Shown here: positions 20,901 to 34,780 of the stretch, piece by piece
Position numbering within the stretch: position 1 is the first letter of the stretch
Layout: each line of letters starts with the position of its first letter
Source: Selaginella tamariscina
Taxonomy: Eukaryota > Streptophyta > Lycopodiopsida > Selaginellales > Selaginellaceae
Reading direction: 5' to 3'
Length of the DNA stretch: 64,000 nucleotides
Assembly (NCBI GenBank): GCA_003024785.1
Contig: PUQB01000040.1
Coordinates: 831,495-895,494, forward strand
Notes under the pieces: model-generated
Databases searched by the model: none
The model's input: only the letters and a program-made list of their open reading frames with translations
What the model was told of the DNA's origin: nothing
Program-made: the position numbers and the translations under genes

Positions 20901-22800
20901 GAGTACATGAGAGATAATTTATCATTGTGTCCCTTTCATAAAGCCACAATAGTGTTTCTGCTTTATAAATACCACTTGGAGATATATAATCTCACTTGAA
21001 ACTTTTAAAAGTTTATATGCTCATTAGCAAGCTTAATAGCTCGGTTTTAAGGTACTTGTAAGTTCTTTTTGTACAAACTCTGAATGTTTTCAACCTTAAC
21101 ACTTAAATCTTTAACTTTCTCATCCATTTGCCTTGAGCCTTCTTATTTGCTAACTCCAACTCAACAGTTATTTTGAGATGCCGTCTAAACATAGCATAGT
21201 ACAGACTCATTTCAATATCACTATGCTGGATGTTATTATAAGCAAACTTGAGTAATGGAATATACTTATTTTCATTGCTTTCTTTCTAGTTAATAGTGCA
21301 CCTCAGCATATCTTCCAGAACTTGGTTCACCCTCTCTGTTTGTCCATCTGTTTCGAAATGATTTCCATTACATAGCTTAAGCTTCACTTTCATGCACTTA
21401 GAAAAGCCTCTTCAAAACTAAAAGTGAACTTAGAGTCCTGATCACTTATAATATCATTTAAAAATCTATGAATAGGAAATACATATTGTAAATACATGAT
21501 AGCCAACTCAAATGCACTCACATTCTTCTTCAAGGGAACTAACTTGACAAACTTTGTAACCTGTCCATAATGACACCACTTATTCATTCTACCTTTATGT
21601 CATTGGCAAATGAGTGACAAAGTCGATAGAGATATTGTCCCCTGTCTAGAGTAGGCAATAGTATTAATAGCTCACCTAGTTTCTTCTTGGGCACCTTTAC
21701 TTGCTAACACTTGCCACAAGTCCTAGAGTACTTTATAATATCATCTTTCATATTCCACCAATAGAATCTCCTTTTGATCAACTTATATATTTTCCTCCCC
21801 TCAAAATGACTAGCCTTCGGGCGATCATAAAAATATAGTACATGGTTGATCAAATGATCCACACAAGAAAGATACACATGGCAATTGTAGTACAAAACTC
21901 CATCTTAAAATGAGAATGGTGCCTCTAGCTGTCCTTCTGCACCTCAATATATTATGCTTGAGCATATTAAACTACCTTAGCTAAACTCACTGACCATCCT
22001 TATTAATGCATTACATAGGTGTATTTGGAATTCTCCAACTATTGTGGCTTTCTTAACGCATGACAAAGCATTTATTATCATGTTAGCCTTACTTGGGCAA
22101 TGCTTAATAAAAATTTGTCAAACTCCATGAGCTTAACCATCCAGCAAGCTTGCCAAGAGTTTAATTTTTTCTGTGTGAACAGATATACCGAAGGCTTGTG
22201 ATTTATAAACACCTTGAAACTTACACTATAAAGATAGTGCCTCCGAAACTCGTAATGCATTAACAATAATTAGTAATTCTTACTCGTACATTGAGTACCA
22301 TTAATATACAAGATTCAAAGTACGACTTTCATAAGTAATAGGCCTTCTCTCTTACATAAGTACAGCTCCAATGGCTACTTCATTTGCATCACACAATACC
22401 TCATAAGACTTAAAGGGATTTACAATATATAAAATTGGTGCATGTACCAAAACTTATTTTAAAGCTTGAAAATTGTTCTTCTTTGAAGCACTCCATGCAA
22501 AGGGAACATCCTTTCTTCAAACCTAATTAATAGAAAAGCTTTCTTGACATAATCTTTAACATACTTAATAATAACCAACCATGCCTAAGAAACTTTGTAA
22601 CTCTTGTACATTGCTAGGAACTAGTTATTGCTCCACCACTATCAGCTTATATGGATCAAATCTTCACTCCATTTGATGTCATAATGTAACCCAAATACTT
22701 CACTTTACACTAAGCAAATGCACATTTATTTTTCTTTACATAAAAATCTTTGCAAATGTTGCTTAGTCAACGTGCCAAGGCTTCAAGACAATTAAGCACT
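20900..22800 (-). mobile_element. Decayed Ty3/gypsy internal region, minus strand
   Basis: Read on the minus strand from about 22.8 kb downward, broken frames give part of RT (a KVKYLGYIMTSNG-like stretch near 22700), RNase H (VFINHKPSVYLFTQKKLNSWQACW near 22110-22220), the integrase zinc domain (RRFYWWNMKDDI...CGKC near 21704-21780) and the integrase core (DIISDQDSKFTFSFEE near 21400-21455). The order is correct for gypsy pol. No LTRs could be defined. Confidence 0.75.
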
Positions 22801-25800
22801 TCTGTAACAAATACATAGGGGAGTCTCACATCTACGTAACACACCTGTGGTGTGTGGGAATGGGCAGACATTCGCATGCTTGATAAATCAAGATTTGTCT
22901 GGGTGGGAAAGAAGTTCACTTGCAGCTACTCGGAACAGGCACATCATGTTTGGTTTATGTGGGCTTCTGTTGGATTTTTCCCAGTTTACGGTCAAACAGT
23001 TTGATAGTAATTAATTATTCATAGAGACGGAATATTTGTAGTGATTGGACGTTTGCTACTAATTATATAAAAAAAACTCATAAGCAGGACGCAATGCTCA
23101 AGTCTGCACTCTAAATGAGGTGCATAAGATTGGGTACATCCATGGTGACTTTCGACCTCGGAATGTGTTCATAAGGATTGAGCTTTGAGTTTCAGGCGAT
23201 TGATTTTAATTGATCTGATCCTGAAGGTACTCGGTGAAATCAAACCTGAGATAACATAGTCTCCTGGCACAAACGCTCCACAAGACTCATGACCATTGGG
23301 TTTGTAAATCATTTTAGCTACACAAATTTTACCCGGTGTATATGATTTTGATGCAGTTTATATATCCATTTTATAAAATCAGTTTAAGCCTTGCACGTAT
23401 ATAACACGTGGCAGTGACATATAGAACATTATATATGTATATGTACATATATTACATATACATAATACATTTTACACTGTATAGTCCTAAACAAAATGAT
23501 CTTGGATAATACTTATAATACTTTACACTTGAGGGGTATGAAATAAGTCAGTCCACATGTGTCTATTTCTAATTCATCTCAACCATGTGAATGAGCTTAC
23601 CGATTGTTTTATATACTTTGAGAATTGACTTCTAAACATCGTATAAGGACGTTGCAGTAAATTAATTATTAACCTAAATTCATTAAACTTTACCAATACT
23701 AAAACATTGTCTACGTACGTTAATGAACCTAAGATGATATTCGAAAATATTAAGTCCACGTCTTATCATCTTTAACACACTCTTTAGCACATGATAAATA
23801 CGATAATAAGATTAATTTAAAAAATAATTTTGAATAATCAAGTTTTAAATATTTAACCAATTCCACACTAACCTTAATTCACTAGGTCATTTTGAATAAT
23901 CTAGTTTTGAATATCTATTACATACGCTAACCTCAAACACTAAGATACTAATTTTTATTAATATGTCTCACTAAATAAGAGTTACGTATAAACTGCATCA
24001 ACCTTTATTCAGAAATCATAATGAAAATTTTAGTTTTTGTTAAGAAGAATGTAAATATATCAATCAATTATAATAATTTAAAAGATAGTAATAATTCTAA
24101 TACCTTCATTAATTATTCATAATTCTTATGTCTACTTTACTATTGATAATGTCACCTACCTATTCAACATAAAAATTGCTTAACAATAAATGATAGTGTT
24201 TATGTTTAACACATAACAACTATGTGAAGACTTGAGTTATAAAAGGAAGCATCTCAATATCAATCCAACATCAGGTAGAGCATCTCAATTATTTGAAGTA
24301 TTATAATAATTACCCTAATTAATACTTATACAATTATAATCCACAAAGGAATCTAGGCAGGATGGAAGATTTGCATATGCATGGTAAATAAAACACAGGA
24401 GATACCAAGTACATACAATATGATTGTATGTGTAGTATATATGTATGTGTACGAGGGTATATACATGTATTCATATAATAACAAGTGAATCTAGGAATGC
24501 ACAAGCTTTGCATGTGCACAATTTGCACATGGGGCAAGCACCAGCTTTACCACCCGAAAGAGGGAGAGCTTAATAATGACTGTAAGTACGCTTCCAATGG
24601 AGACAATACAATGTATATTAAAGATTATAATATCTCCTAAAGTCATCGTTTCATCCTCCATTCAAGGACTCTCAACTACTAATATACCTCACATACATAT
24701 TATACGTATATGTAATTTTGTCATACGTACACCCCCTCTCTCTCACACACAGACACGCATTGCATGCATGCACACATGTATCTAAAAATATGCATGCATA
24801 TATATTGTCTTTTTGGCTTGTCACATTTACAAAGTCGGATTATCGTGCAAATTTTTGCAACTCTAAACACGCCCATATAATCCGATTACATGAATGGCCT
24901 TACCACATAAAATATTAGTTTTTGGGACTTGGCCAAGCACAATTCAGCTAATTCCATGCATGTATCCACAGAGACTTAAACACGTATTATATATATATAT
25001 ATGCAATGTAAAGTATGTATTATATGTGTGTAGTGACACATAGGAAATTTAACCTTCACGTGTTAGTGCCATGTGTTACATATGTGCCACGTGGCAAAGA
25101 AATTCTTAAATGAATAAAGGAACTTACATAAGATTGATCGGTGGAGAAGTTTAATTCCTTTAAGCATTTTCTTTTCCATTTTATTTTGTTTTCATTTTTT
25201 CTTATACGGATGTAACTTATTTTTGTTCTAGCGAATGATGTTGATACATAAACAAACTTTTTTAGTGACTTGTCAATGGCGTTGGCAAGACATCTTCTTC
25301 TTCGTCTTTGTATTCTGCTTTGTTTTCCTCTCAATCATAAATTCATGAGTTCATCTATAAAAAACTTTGGAGCAATCTTAGAGATGATGGTTACTACTTG
25401 TTAAATTATTTTTATGGTTGTTTAGAATTAGTACAAAGAGGGCAAGTGTGTTGTGCACTGTCATACAATTGTCTATACAGTTTTATATATTGAGTGGTGA
25501 ATGTTATAAAATGAAAAATTAAAATCTTAAATATCCATATAAAATGTCATTTTCACAATCTAATGTATGATCCTTAATGTTGAGGATATACTTATGCATA
25601 TAAATATCTGATACACATTTATATTACAATGATGAAGATATTTTGTAAGGTGGATTAAACTTCACACAAGTATAATTGTGTTTTAAAAATATAAAAGAAA
25701 AGACTTACATAGAATGATTCTTAAATGAAATAAAATAAATCTATTTTATGCTATCATTTTTTTTGTTTTTTATTTAAACAAATATTTGCATTATGTACCA

Positions 25801-25840
25801 AACATAATGGATGTAGCTATTTAAAACACATTTTCAACTT
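22801..25840. other. AT-rich intergenic DNA
   Basis: I see no supported gene. There are scattered CA/TA microsatellites (24395-24480, 24733-24810) and only short chance ORFs. Confidence 0.55.
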
Positions 25841-28000
25841 CACAAAACAAATTTACCATCCTTAACATTGAGCATGTGAGATGTAACATTATGTATTTGA
25901 ATTTTATATTTTTAACATTAAGGATGGAACATACAAGTCTAAACCTCCTTAGGGCCATGCACCATCCTCGGCACCAAGGATGAAAGTTTGCACTGTTCTT
26001 AACACTGAGAATGAGGTAAAACTCACAATCTTCTAAAACCATGCAGTAACTTTGGTGATGAGAATGGGACAAAACTCGTAGAATTCTAAGGACCCTTAGT
26101 GCTAAGGATGAGACATGCACATGATGGTATTTGTAATCTTATGGAACCATGCATTATCCTCATAACAAAACTTGTAACCTTATGGAGCCATGCATTATCC
26201 TTGGGATAAACTTGTACATGCATCATCCTCACCATTAAGGATAATGCATGATGCATAGACTTAAAGAGCTGTGAATTTGCAAAGGCTATGAGTTCATTTT
26301 TTTTTAATATATAGTATTAACCTCGCTCTAAAAGTAATTAAACTCATAATCTTTTGGGTCATGCACCATAAAAAGTAATTAAGCTGGTAGTCTTTTGGGG
26401 TTATACACCATCCTTGACTTCAATGATAGTGCATAGCCTCAATTTTCTTCAACATACAATGTTAAAATACCATCCACCATAAAAAGTAATTGAACTTGCC
26501 TTTTGAAGGAGGACGGTGCATGGCCTCAAAAAGCTGCGAGTTCAATTTATTTTCAACGTACAATATTAACTTTGCCCTAAAAAAAAATCAAACATGCAAC
26601 CTTTTGATATGGCTTCAGAAGGTTGGGAGTTTAATTCTTTTTTAAGATACAATATTAACCTCATCTTAACGAGGTTTGAATCTAAAGCCATACCAGAAAG
26701 TTGCAAGTTCAATTCCTTTTTAGGAGAGGTTTGAAAATAAATTGAACTCACAATCTATTGAGGATATGCATCGTCACTGATGTTGAAGATGGTGCATGAC
26801 CCCAAATAGTTGTGTGTTTAATTACTTTTAGGGCAAGGCTAATACTATACATTAAAATTTATATTTAGGGGCATTACAATTTATGAGTTCAATTACTTTT
26901 AGGAGCAAGGTTAATACTATAAATCAAGTTTGATTACTTTTTAAGGACAAAGTTAATATTATACATTGGAAAAAAAAAATTCAAATTCATAACCTTCACA
27001 AACTCATAGTTCATGCATCACGCACCATCCTTAATGGAGGATGATGCATGGCTTAAAAGGTTGCAACCTTCTAGGCTATGCACTGTCCTCGGCATTGAGT
27101 ATGGTGCATGTCCTAAAAGCTTATGAGTTTCATTCATTTTCAAAGGTACAATATTAACCTTGCCCTAGCGAAGTTGGAACATGCAACATTATGAACCATG
27201 CACCATCCTTAACAAAAGAATTAAACTCACAACCTTCTAGGACATGCATGATGCAGATGTAGAGGACGATGCATGGCCCAAAAGGTTGTGAGTTTGAACC
27301 TCATCTTAACCTTGCTAAGGTGAGATTAATATTGTATCTTGAAAACAAATTGAACTCACAACCTTCTAAGACATTATCCCCATAGCTGTTTTTTCATCAC
27401 TCTTCGATCATGCATTTAAGGGTCACCTAGGAAGCGGCCCACAAAACTATCTCTCATGCAAAGAGGCAGCCCACAAAACCATCTCTCATGCGAATGCGGA
27501 CCCAAGGGCATGCACCCATAAGATTGTGAATTAAATTAATTTTTAAGATATAATATTAACCTTGCCTTGTGAGAATCAAACTTGCAAGCTTCACCTCCCC
27601 TAGTAGGTTCAAACTCATAACTTTCTAGGCCATACACCGTCCTTGGCATGCACCATAAGATTGCGAGTGAGCCTCGATGATAACACAAATGGATGGGTTT
27701 TGGGGAATTAGTAAGTTTTTGGCTTCTCTTGCTACCAACCCCATGGTTTTGTCGAGGATGACGCATGGCCCATAAGGTTACGAGTTCAAACCTTGCTAGG
27801 GCGAGGTTAATATTGTACTTTGAAAATGAATTTACCTTATGATTTTATGGTGCATGCTGAGGATGATGCATGGCCCATAAGGTAACAAGTTTAATAAGGT
27901 ATAATATTAACCTTACCCTATCGAAGTTCAAATTTACAACCTTTTAGCCCATGCATCATCCTCAATGCATAGTTGGATGGTATGAAGTTCAAACAATTTA
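25840..28000. repeat. Array of palindromic 'caccatcctc/gaggatggtg' repeat units
   Basis: Over about 2.1 kb a unit recurs many times in both orientations. Its core is an inverted repeat built on atgcaccatcctc and gaggatggtgcat, flanked by 'aaccttttggg' or 'ggttgtgagttcaa' and often by 'ggcaaggttaatattgta'. Copies are diverged and spacing varies, so this is not a simple satellite. It could be a clustered foldback or MITE-like family. A single related unit sits at about 60345-60440. Confidence 0.75.
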
Positions 28001-28023
28001 CTTAACTAGTCAACCCACAAAAT

Positions 28024-28058
<35 letters not shown>

Positions 28059-29430
28059 GATTGTATACACACTACTTCAAAAGTTTATATATATATTCAA
28101 GTGCATACACATGAATGTATATATACATACACATATGTATATGGATACACATATTGCAACATAGCTTTAGTTAGGTTGAATCTTTACTAGTTAAAAATCT
28201 TTAAAAAATTAAGTCATAAAGCATCTTTGAATAGACATGGTTTTTTTTTTTATAAAAAAAACTCTTTGGTGGTGATGAATAATGCATATTTTGGCTATTG
28301 AATTATTATTTATGAATCATTAATTATTATTATGCAAGTGTAGGTCTCTATATGTCTTTACTAAAAATTAATCGTTTTTGGTGTTGAGGACATTTGTGTA
28401 ATATGTATAGCACTGTAATATAGTTATGAACATGTTCTCGGCATTGAGGATGGCATTTTCTTTGGATTTCAAAAAAACCGTATAAAGTGTACAAAGATTT
28501 ATACGGAATTGTACAACAATGCACAATTCTTAATATGCCAAATAGACCTACTCCATTGTTCATTACCATAGCTGGTTTGATGAACATGTACTTTGAGAGT
28601 TTCCCACATGTTCTAACATTAGAGATCTAGTGGGATAACACATATCTAATTGTTTTAAGAGGATATAATCTAGTAATAATTAGTGACTCTTTCATGAGAT
28701 TCAGCATCAAGTCTAACAATTTGACTCAACAAACATGCCATAACCAATCAAACTTGATATTTATGGGGAAATTTTCATGTTGGCTCAACATTTTAAGTTG
28801 GTACTTGAGTTAATTAAGACATTAATGCAAGTTAGCCTAATCAAGTTCACTATTAGGCATGTCGGGCCTTAAGACATACATGGCGCACTTGTGATGTCTA
28901 CTAGGATTAACATTCAGGCTAATTGTAGTCTTCAATGACGAAGGTGTTGATGATGACACCTTAGTTTCAATTGCATGATTGAGGAGAGATCCTTTGCAAT
29001 TGAGATTTCACTTTTATGTTTTTTTTTATGTGTATTAGGGCTGCAAGCTTCACTTGATCATCCAATTTTGCTTTTGTTATACAAGTGTTTGAAGTTTCAG
29101 TAATTATTCTAGTTGATACCGATTCGGTACGTCTTTGATAATTGAATCCTTGATTAAATGGTGCTAATTAACTTTAACATGTGTTAGCAAGGTCTTGCAC
29201 ATCTTATATAGTAATGGACAATCTTGTGCATATCCCAATATACAACAATAACATTAATCATATATGACAATTTTAACTTTGCTTTAGGCCTCTAAAAGTG
29301 GTTCTTTCCCAAGTTTGTGATTATCTTAGGTTATGATTGGTTTAAATAATTTTCTTGCAACTTGTACCTTTGTGCCTAGAAAAGCTTAATGCTACTTGCT
29401 TTGAGCATACTACATCACTAATCTCAATTC
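28001..29430. other. Intergenic DNA without a recognised gene
   Basis: There is a (CA)n run at 28025-28054 and AT-rich DNA. Around 28380-28450 two short pieces resemble the 'gcattgaggatgg' core of the preceding array. No coding sequence is supported. Confidence 0.55.
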
Positions 29431-30746
29431 TTAGTTAGTTTTTACTACAATTTGACCCTAAGGTTGACTGTTGTTATCTATTAAATTGTGTCATAAGCTC
29501 TAGGTGTAGAAGAAACAGGTCCGCTTAGTGCACTTGGGTATCTAGTGATAATCTAGCCGGGCGTAATTAGGTATTTATAAGAAACTTTAGGCGAAGCTAG
29601 CACATCCATATAGAAAACTCTCCCCCGATTTTGACGTCCCAATTAGGTTTATCAATTAATGCAGATGAGTTCAGCATGTTAAGTAGGGTTTGAAACACCC
29701 CTAGGGTTTACCTAACCCCATGCCTTAAAATCCCCTCCCCTTGAGTAGGGTTTAGGGGTAGGAGTTAGGTTTAAGATAAGCTCATCTCATTAACTAAGGG
29801 TTTAGCATTCCGTGTTAACCCACTTACACATATAGGAAAAGAGGCGGGGGGGGGGGGTGGCTTTGTCACATAAATAAGGTAGGGTATATGTACGAGAGTT
29901 CCTGGGTTTATAATTAAGTTTGTTACTCTTCTGTGTCAGTTTTAACTTGTGTCATTAAGGCACAAACCTCTATTGTGCCACCCTAATTTTTAAACAATAG
30001 GGGTACGTCCCACCTTTGGGGTAGCCTACCCTCAACGTTGGCGAATCCATGATTAGAAGGTATTGTCAGAATGTATGTTCCAAGGGTTAGAGATTGAGGC
30101 ATATCTCCAACCTCCTCCTCCACATCAAAGTTAGGTGACACTCATAACTAAATAAAGCACATCCATGTCCTTGTCCAACTATAAACATAGGATCTTGGCT
30201 GATAAGTTCTCATTACCTAGTTCTTGAGGGTTCACTAAAGGGTTCTAGAGTTGGTACTTAGGAGCCACGTTTGTGGTACTTAGTGTAAATCTGAATTTAA
30301 GGGGCTACGGCATGATAGCTTACATCGTGGGAGACAATGTCATATGAAGATGTAACACTAGGCTAACGACTCACGATACAAAACTCAAGGCATGCCCTTT
30401 GGGTTGTGTCATGGGGTTGTCACTAAGGGGCTGGATACTCTAGCAAATATGCATGCTTGTGCTCAGCATTAGGGTGATAAGTCTTGGGCATCCACTTAAG
30501 GGAGGTTAGGTCTTGTAACTAGATGTGCTTTGGCACACTTGGTTAGGGGATGTTTTACTTGAGATCTAAGGGTTGAATAACCTAAGCTTATTAAGTTTTA
30601 GAGTAGGACTTGAGTCTTTTGCCTAATTAGGCATTTGAGTCAGACTTTTGGGTTATCTTGAAAGACTTAGCGTTGCTCAACATGGTGATGATGCTTAATG
30701 GCCAATTGGCAGCCACATGTTGGCCCTTTAGATTAAAACTTTGATA
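29431..30746 (+). mobile_element. LTR-S copy, diverged
   Basis: The whole stretch aligns in order with the LTR-S consensus: a degenerate start near 29431, 'gaaacaggtccgcttagtgcacttggg' (29510-29540), the telomere-like CCCTAA-rich block, 'aggggtacgtcccacctttgggg' (about 30000) and the end near 30746 (compare 'gggttaaaactctgaca'). A 12-base G run interrupts it at 29846-29857. It shows that the two halves separated at 50252/51961 normally lie side by side. Confidence 0.8.
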
Positions 30747-32669
30747 ATTAGTGTTTGTCTTAATAGGTTTAAGTATTCAATCCATCATTAGAGTACCATG
30801 CATAATGAATTGAACAGCTTAAGCATGAGTATGTAGATTTGTTCAAGTTTGACTTGTTTTAAAGAGCATATTTAAAGGCTTAACACTACATACCAATTGG
30901 TAATGCTAAGCTCTTTAAGGTGTTGGTTTAGAGACTATCATTGAAGGAGTTGTAGGCAATGTGATTACTATTACTAATATGACCAACAAAACAAATAGGT
31001 TTGCCGTTCATCATGGATTGTGAACATATGAATCGCATTTGGTGCCCAAACTTGTTAAATCCTTGTGATTTTACATGGATTATCGATCTCTTAATGGTAT
31101 TACGATTAAGGATGTTTATCCACTTCTCAACATTGCTAATTTGTTAAATCATTTGGGTCAAAATTAGATTTAGCATTCGGGGTTAGCAAGTTTGAATGTT
31201 AAGGTTGGGCAAAAACAGAATATGAACTCAAATATTAAATCTTATTTATGAATAAAAGAGATAATGAAAGAATAATAAGAGAGAAAATAATTAAATATGA
31301 GAACAACCCAAACTTGTGTTGAATCAGAAGTTCCATCAAAGAGAGTGTGTATATTGGACTCCCAGAAGACTGAACTCATTCCACAAGATTGATGGGAAAT
31401 CATAAGAATAACGTTTCAAAAGCTTATTAGCCTTAACCTTATTAAACACATCATCAAAATCAACATACTTGACTAGGAGTTGGGCAACGTGTGGGAACTT
31501 GATTAAGGTGCTAGTTTGATTACCATGGCAAAGACTAATAAATGATCTTGTTCATTTTCTTGAATGAACTCTTCTAAGAAAATCATATTGATTTACAAGG
31601 CTTAAAGCTGATGTTGAGGCTTAAAATTTGACTCCTTTGGTAGATTAAACATTGTTTTCGTCAAACAATGTTTGGGTTGTAGAACTTAAACCACATCATG
31701 CTAAATAAGGGGACAACACAATAACTATTTTCCAACATGACATGAACAAGCTCAAACTCTTTAAATAATAGGACCTAATGCAATTGGTCAATTATCCAGG
31801 ATTGAAATGGTGACCTTGTAGGAATGTTATTGCATAACGATGAGTAAGTCACGCTTCATGAAACAAGTGTTGGCTTCGGAATTCAAGAAAGTCAAGGATA
31901 TTACCTTATGACACTTCTCCATATGGAGCTTATCTTGTGTTACAAAAGACTTATTAACTTAAAACGATGAAAAGAAAGATGTTTGCAAGGACTCTTCATG
32001 CTTAGGGTTGGCTCCAACTTTGGATGGACTTACTATTTAACTCCTCATTGAACTTATTAAGAATCTCAAACCTATTGCTCCTACTCAAGGGCTTGAGACG
32101 CTTGTGTCAAATGTGATTGACTATTCACCTTGCTTTATTTGGACAGTTCACTGCAATGTGATCTTGAGCACCAGAGTAAAGACATAGATTATGACACTAC
32201 TTTTTAGTTATAGTTAGAGATTCACATAATCAAGCCTAGACTACTTTACACTCTATTAGGAACTAGACCTCTGGCTAAAATTGGGGCAGGAGCTACCATA
32301 TGTGCTACTGGTGTGATGCCACTGCTACTGCATAAGTGTGATCAAGCCTCGATTGAGACACATGGAATCACTCTAAGTGATGTTTAAACAATTGATTATC
32401 ACATTTGAACAAACACAACTTATACCTTTTTATGGAATGTCAAAAGAAAGTCCTTAACATCAGTATGTAATTCTTATTGAACTAGTTCATCATGGCTTCT
32501 TTGTCTTATGGTACATTACATGCCACAAGATGAAACTTGGAAGCATAAATAAATGCATGACAATTATCTCGAGTGAGCTGATGAATCTTATTAATTGTTA
32601 TGTGAACACTAAGCAATTTTTAAATTCCTTGAAGTTGTCTAGTTGTCTAGTTGGAACCATACAAGTGCC
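30747..32669. other. Decayed retrotransposon DNA
   Basis: Around 31070-31150 the plus strand reads a gypsy RT-like piece (DYRSLNGITIKDVYPLL). The region near 31190-31330 resembles 1100-1260. The rest is unassigned and has no coding frame I can support. Confidence 0.5.
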
Positions 32670-33713
32670 CCACGAAAAGGCTTATATTAACAAATTTAGG
32701 TTGTTCATCCATGAACATGTTCATAAACCCCCATAGCCAAGTGTGCTAGCTAGCACACATGATTATAAAACCTAACCTCTAACATTAAATCGTAACACAA
32801 TCCTAAAGGTTGTGCCTTGGCATTGTATTATGTGTCATTTAGCCTAGTGTCACATATTTATGTAACATTGTTTTTCAAGATGTAAACTATCACCTTAGCC
32901 CCTCAGAGACAAGAGTTACACTCAAGGCTACGAACATGGCTCACAAATGCCAACCTTAAAATCCCTCTCTATAAACTCTTAAGATACCTTATAAAGCGAA
33001 CCCGTTTGCCAAGATTCTATACTCACAATTTGAACGAAAATATAAACAATGTTCACATTATAAGTCAAAATGCATGTCTTACTTAATTATGAGTGTTGTT
33101 TTTAATTTGATGTGAGGAAGAGGCTAGAGATGGAGACATGTCTCAACCTCTGGATTAACAAAATGTATACTTCGACAAAATCTCCCATGCATGTGAATAA
33201 ATTATCATATTAAAGGAGTTAATTAACTTTTTAAATACGGCTTACTTAGTCATAACAACATGGATTCGCCAATGTTAAAAGTGATCTTACCCTTATATAT
33301 TGAAAATTATAGCGGCATAAAAGATGTACCTTAATGACATAATAAACTCATGTAGGATGGAACCAATGACCTCTTAGGCTTTGGCATGTTTGGCCCACAC
33401 CTCCATATTTTCATGTTTGGCTAGCACTAAATATCAATCCCATTGCATTAGAGTTAATGAGCCTACCTATACCCCAAGAAGCTAGGGCCTGGGGTTAGAT
33501 CAACCCTGAGGGTCAACGCTCAACTTGCCCAACCCAAAATACACCAATCCAGGAAATTGGAGCAAATTTTCAAAAGGTAAATTCTACTTCCTTAAACACC
33601 CAAGTCCATAAGGTATGACTATTTCTTGCTACATCCAAATGCCCGGCAACGTATTTCAATAGGTAATAATAATTAATTTCAAGTAATATGCAGTCGTAGT
33701 AAAAACTATCTCA
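32670..33713 (-). mobile_element. LTR-S copy, inverted, 5' part missing
   Basis: From about 32670 the sequence follows the inverted LTR-S consensus (compare 50790-51960), including the 'ccaagtgtgctagctagcacac' region and an end near 33713 ('agtaaaaactatctca'), the diverged counterpart of 'agtaaaaactatgaca'. Confidence 0.7.
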
Positions 33714-34075
33714 ATATCACTTCAACCTACGTGGAGGTGTGAGTAGTAACATATTTCATCTCATCGTCTTTAATTTGCAAATATTGATCACATAAATCAT
33801 GAATTAAAGAAATATAGCTACGGAGAGATAAAGTGAAAGAAAAAAGAACCTGAGAATGATATTTTTTTGTTCATATAATTCCTACCTCAGCCAGTTGTCC
33901 ATGGACAAGCTTGACACTAACATATGCATGCGTGTGTATACACACACATACATACAATATATGTATATACATAAAGGTAAAAGCTGTACGTTTTAATTGC
34001 TAATATATATATTTACACGTGTGTGTGACTGTATTTTGTATTCTGAGAATGATTTGATCTGTTTGTTGGGACAGG

Positions 34076-34780
34076 AACTCCGGTTGCATCAAATTCCCTG
34101 GCTGTTCTAAGGTATTAGTATACATACATCTACGTAAAGTATATAAACACACACATATAACATAATAGCATATCGTACTTGCAAGTTAATAAACAACACA
34201 CACACACACAAATATAAATATATATATATATAGTGAGCTACTCAGGCTGTACTATGCTAATTGTAAAAACAGTTCGGTACAAAAACAGCTTTCTTGCAAC
34301 TAACAACCAGGTATATTTCTGCACAAACGCACATGTGTGTGGGTGTGTTTATATACACGTATTTTAATCTATTATTTTCAGTTAGAGATGTTAAAGACGA
34401 TGAATCTGAAGAAGACGATGACAAGACACCTCTTGAGAGGAACTTGTATCAGTTATATTCGGAAGAAGTATCAGAATATTCTGAAGAAGAAGAAAACGAA
34501 AGCAGTGAAGACGATCTTCCCCAAAACAAGAACCGTGTGAAACTCGAAGATGCAGAGGAAGAAGGTAAAATAATATATACACATCTATGTTGTGTACATG
34601 TGTGCAAACATATACACATAATATACTGTTTATATCCATATTGGATTTTTTTGTACCACCATTGTGAATAGTATATAGATTACTTAATTTCCACCGCTTT
34701 AATGTACACACCTCTAATGTTGTAATATCTTATAATCAGGCTTTTGTGATAAACTTTGTTGCGGTTGCGGGAATGATTAG
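34076..34780 (+). CDS. Unrecognised gene with acidic region and Cys-rich C-terminus (partial model)
   Basis: Candidate exons with good splice signals are about 34076-34112, 34248-34310, 34382-34564 and 34740-34780. The third encodes a strongly acidic stretch (DESEEDDDKTPLERNLYQLYSEE, then EYSEEEENESSEDD). The last joins it in phase and ends FCDKLCCGCGND with a stop at 34778-34780. The join between the second and third exons is not in phase as written, which could be another one-base error or a wrong exon choice. No family is recognised and no start is visible. A coding call rests on the open acidic frame and the phase of the last exon. Confidence 0.45.

Noticed and set aside
20900..22800. Several separate small genes on the minus strand
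   Set aside because: They line up in order as RNase H, integrase zinc domain and integrase core of one decayed gypsy element.
25840..28000. CRISPR-like array
   Set aside because: Units are inverted, diverged and unevenly spaced in a plant nuclear genome; there are no constant repeats with unique spacers.
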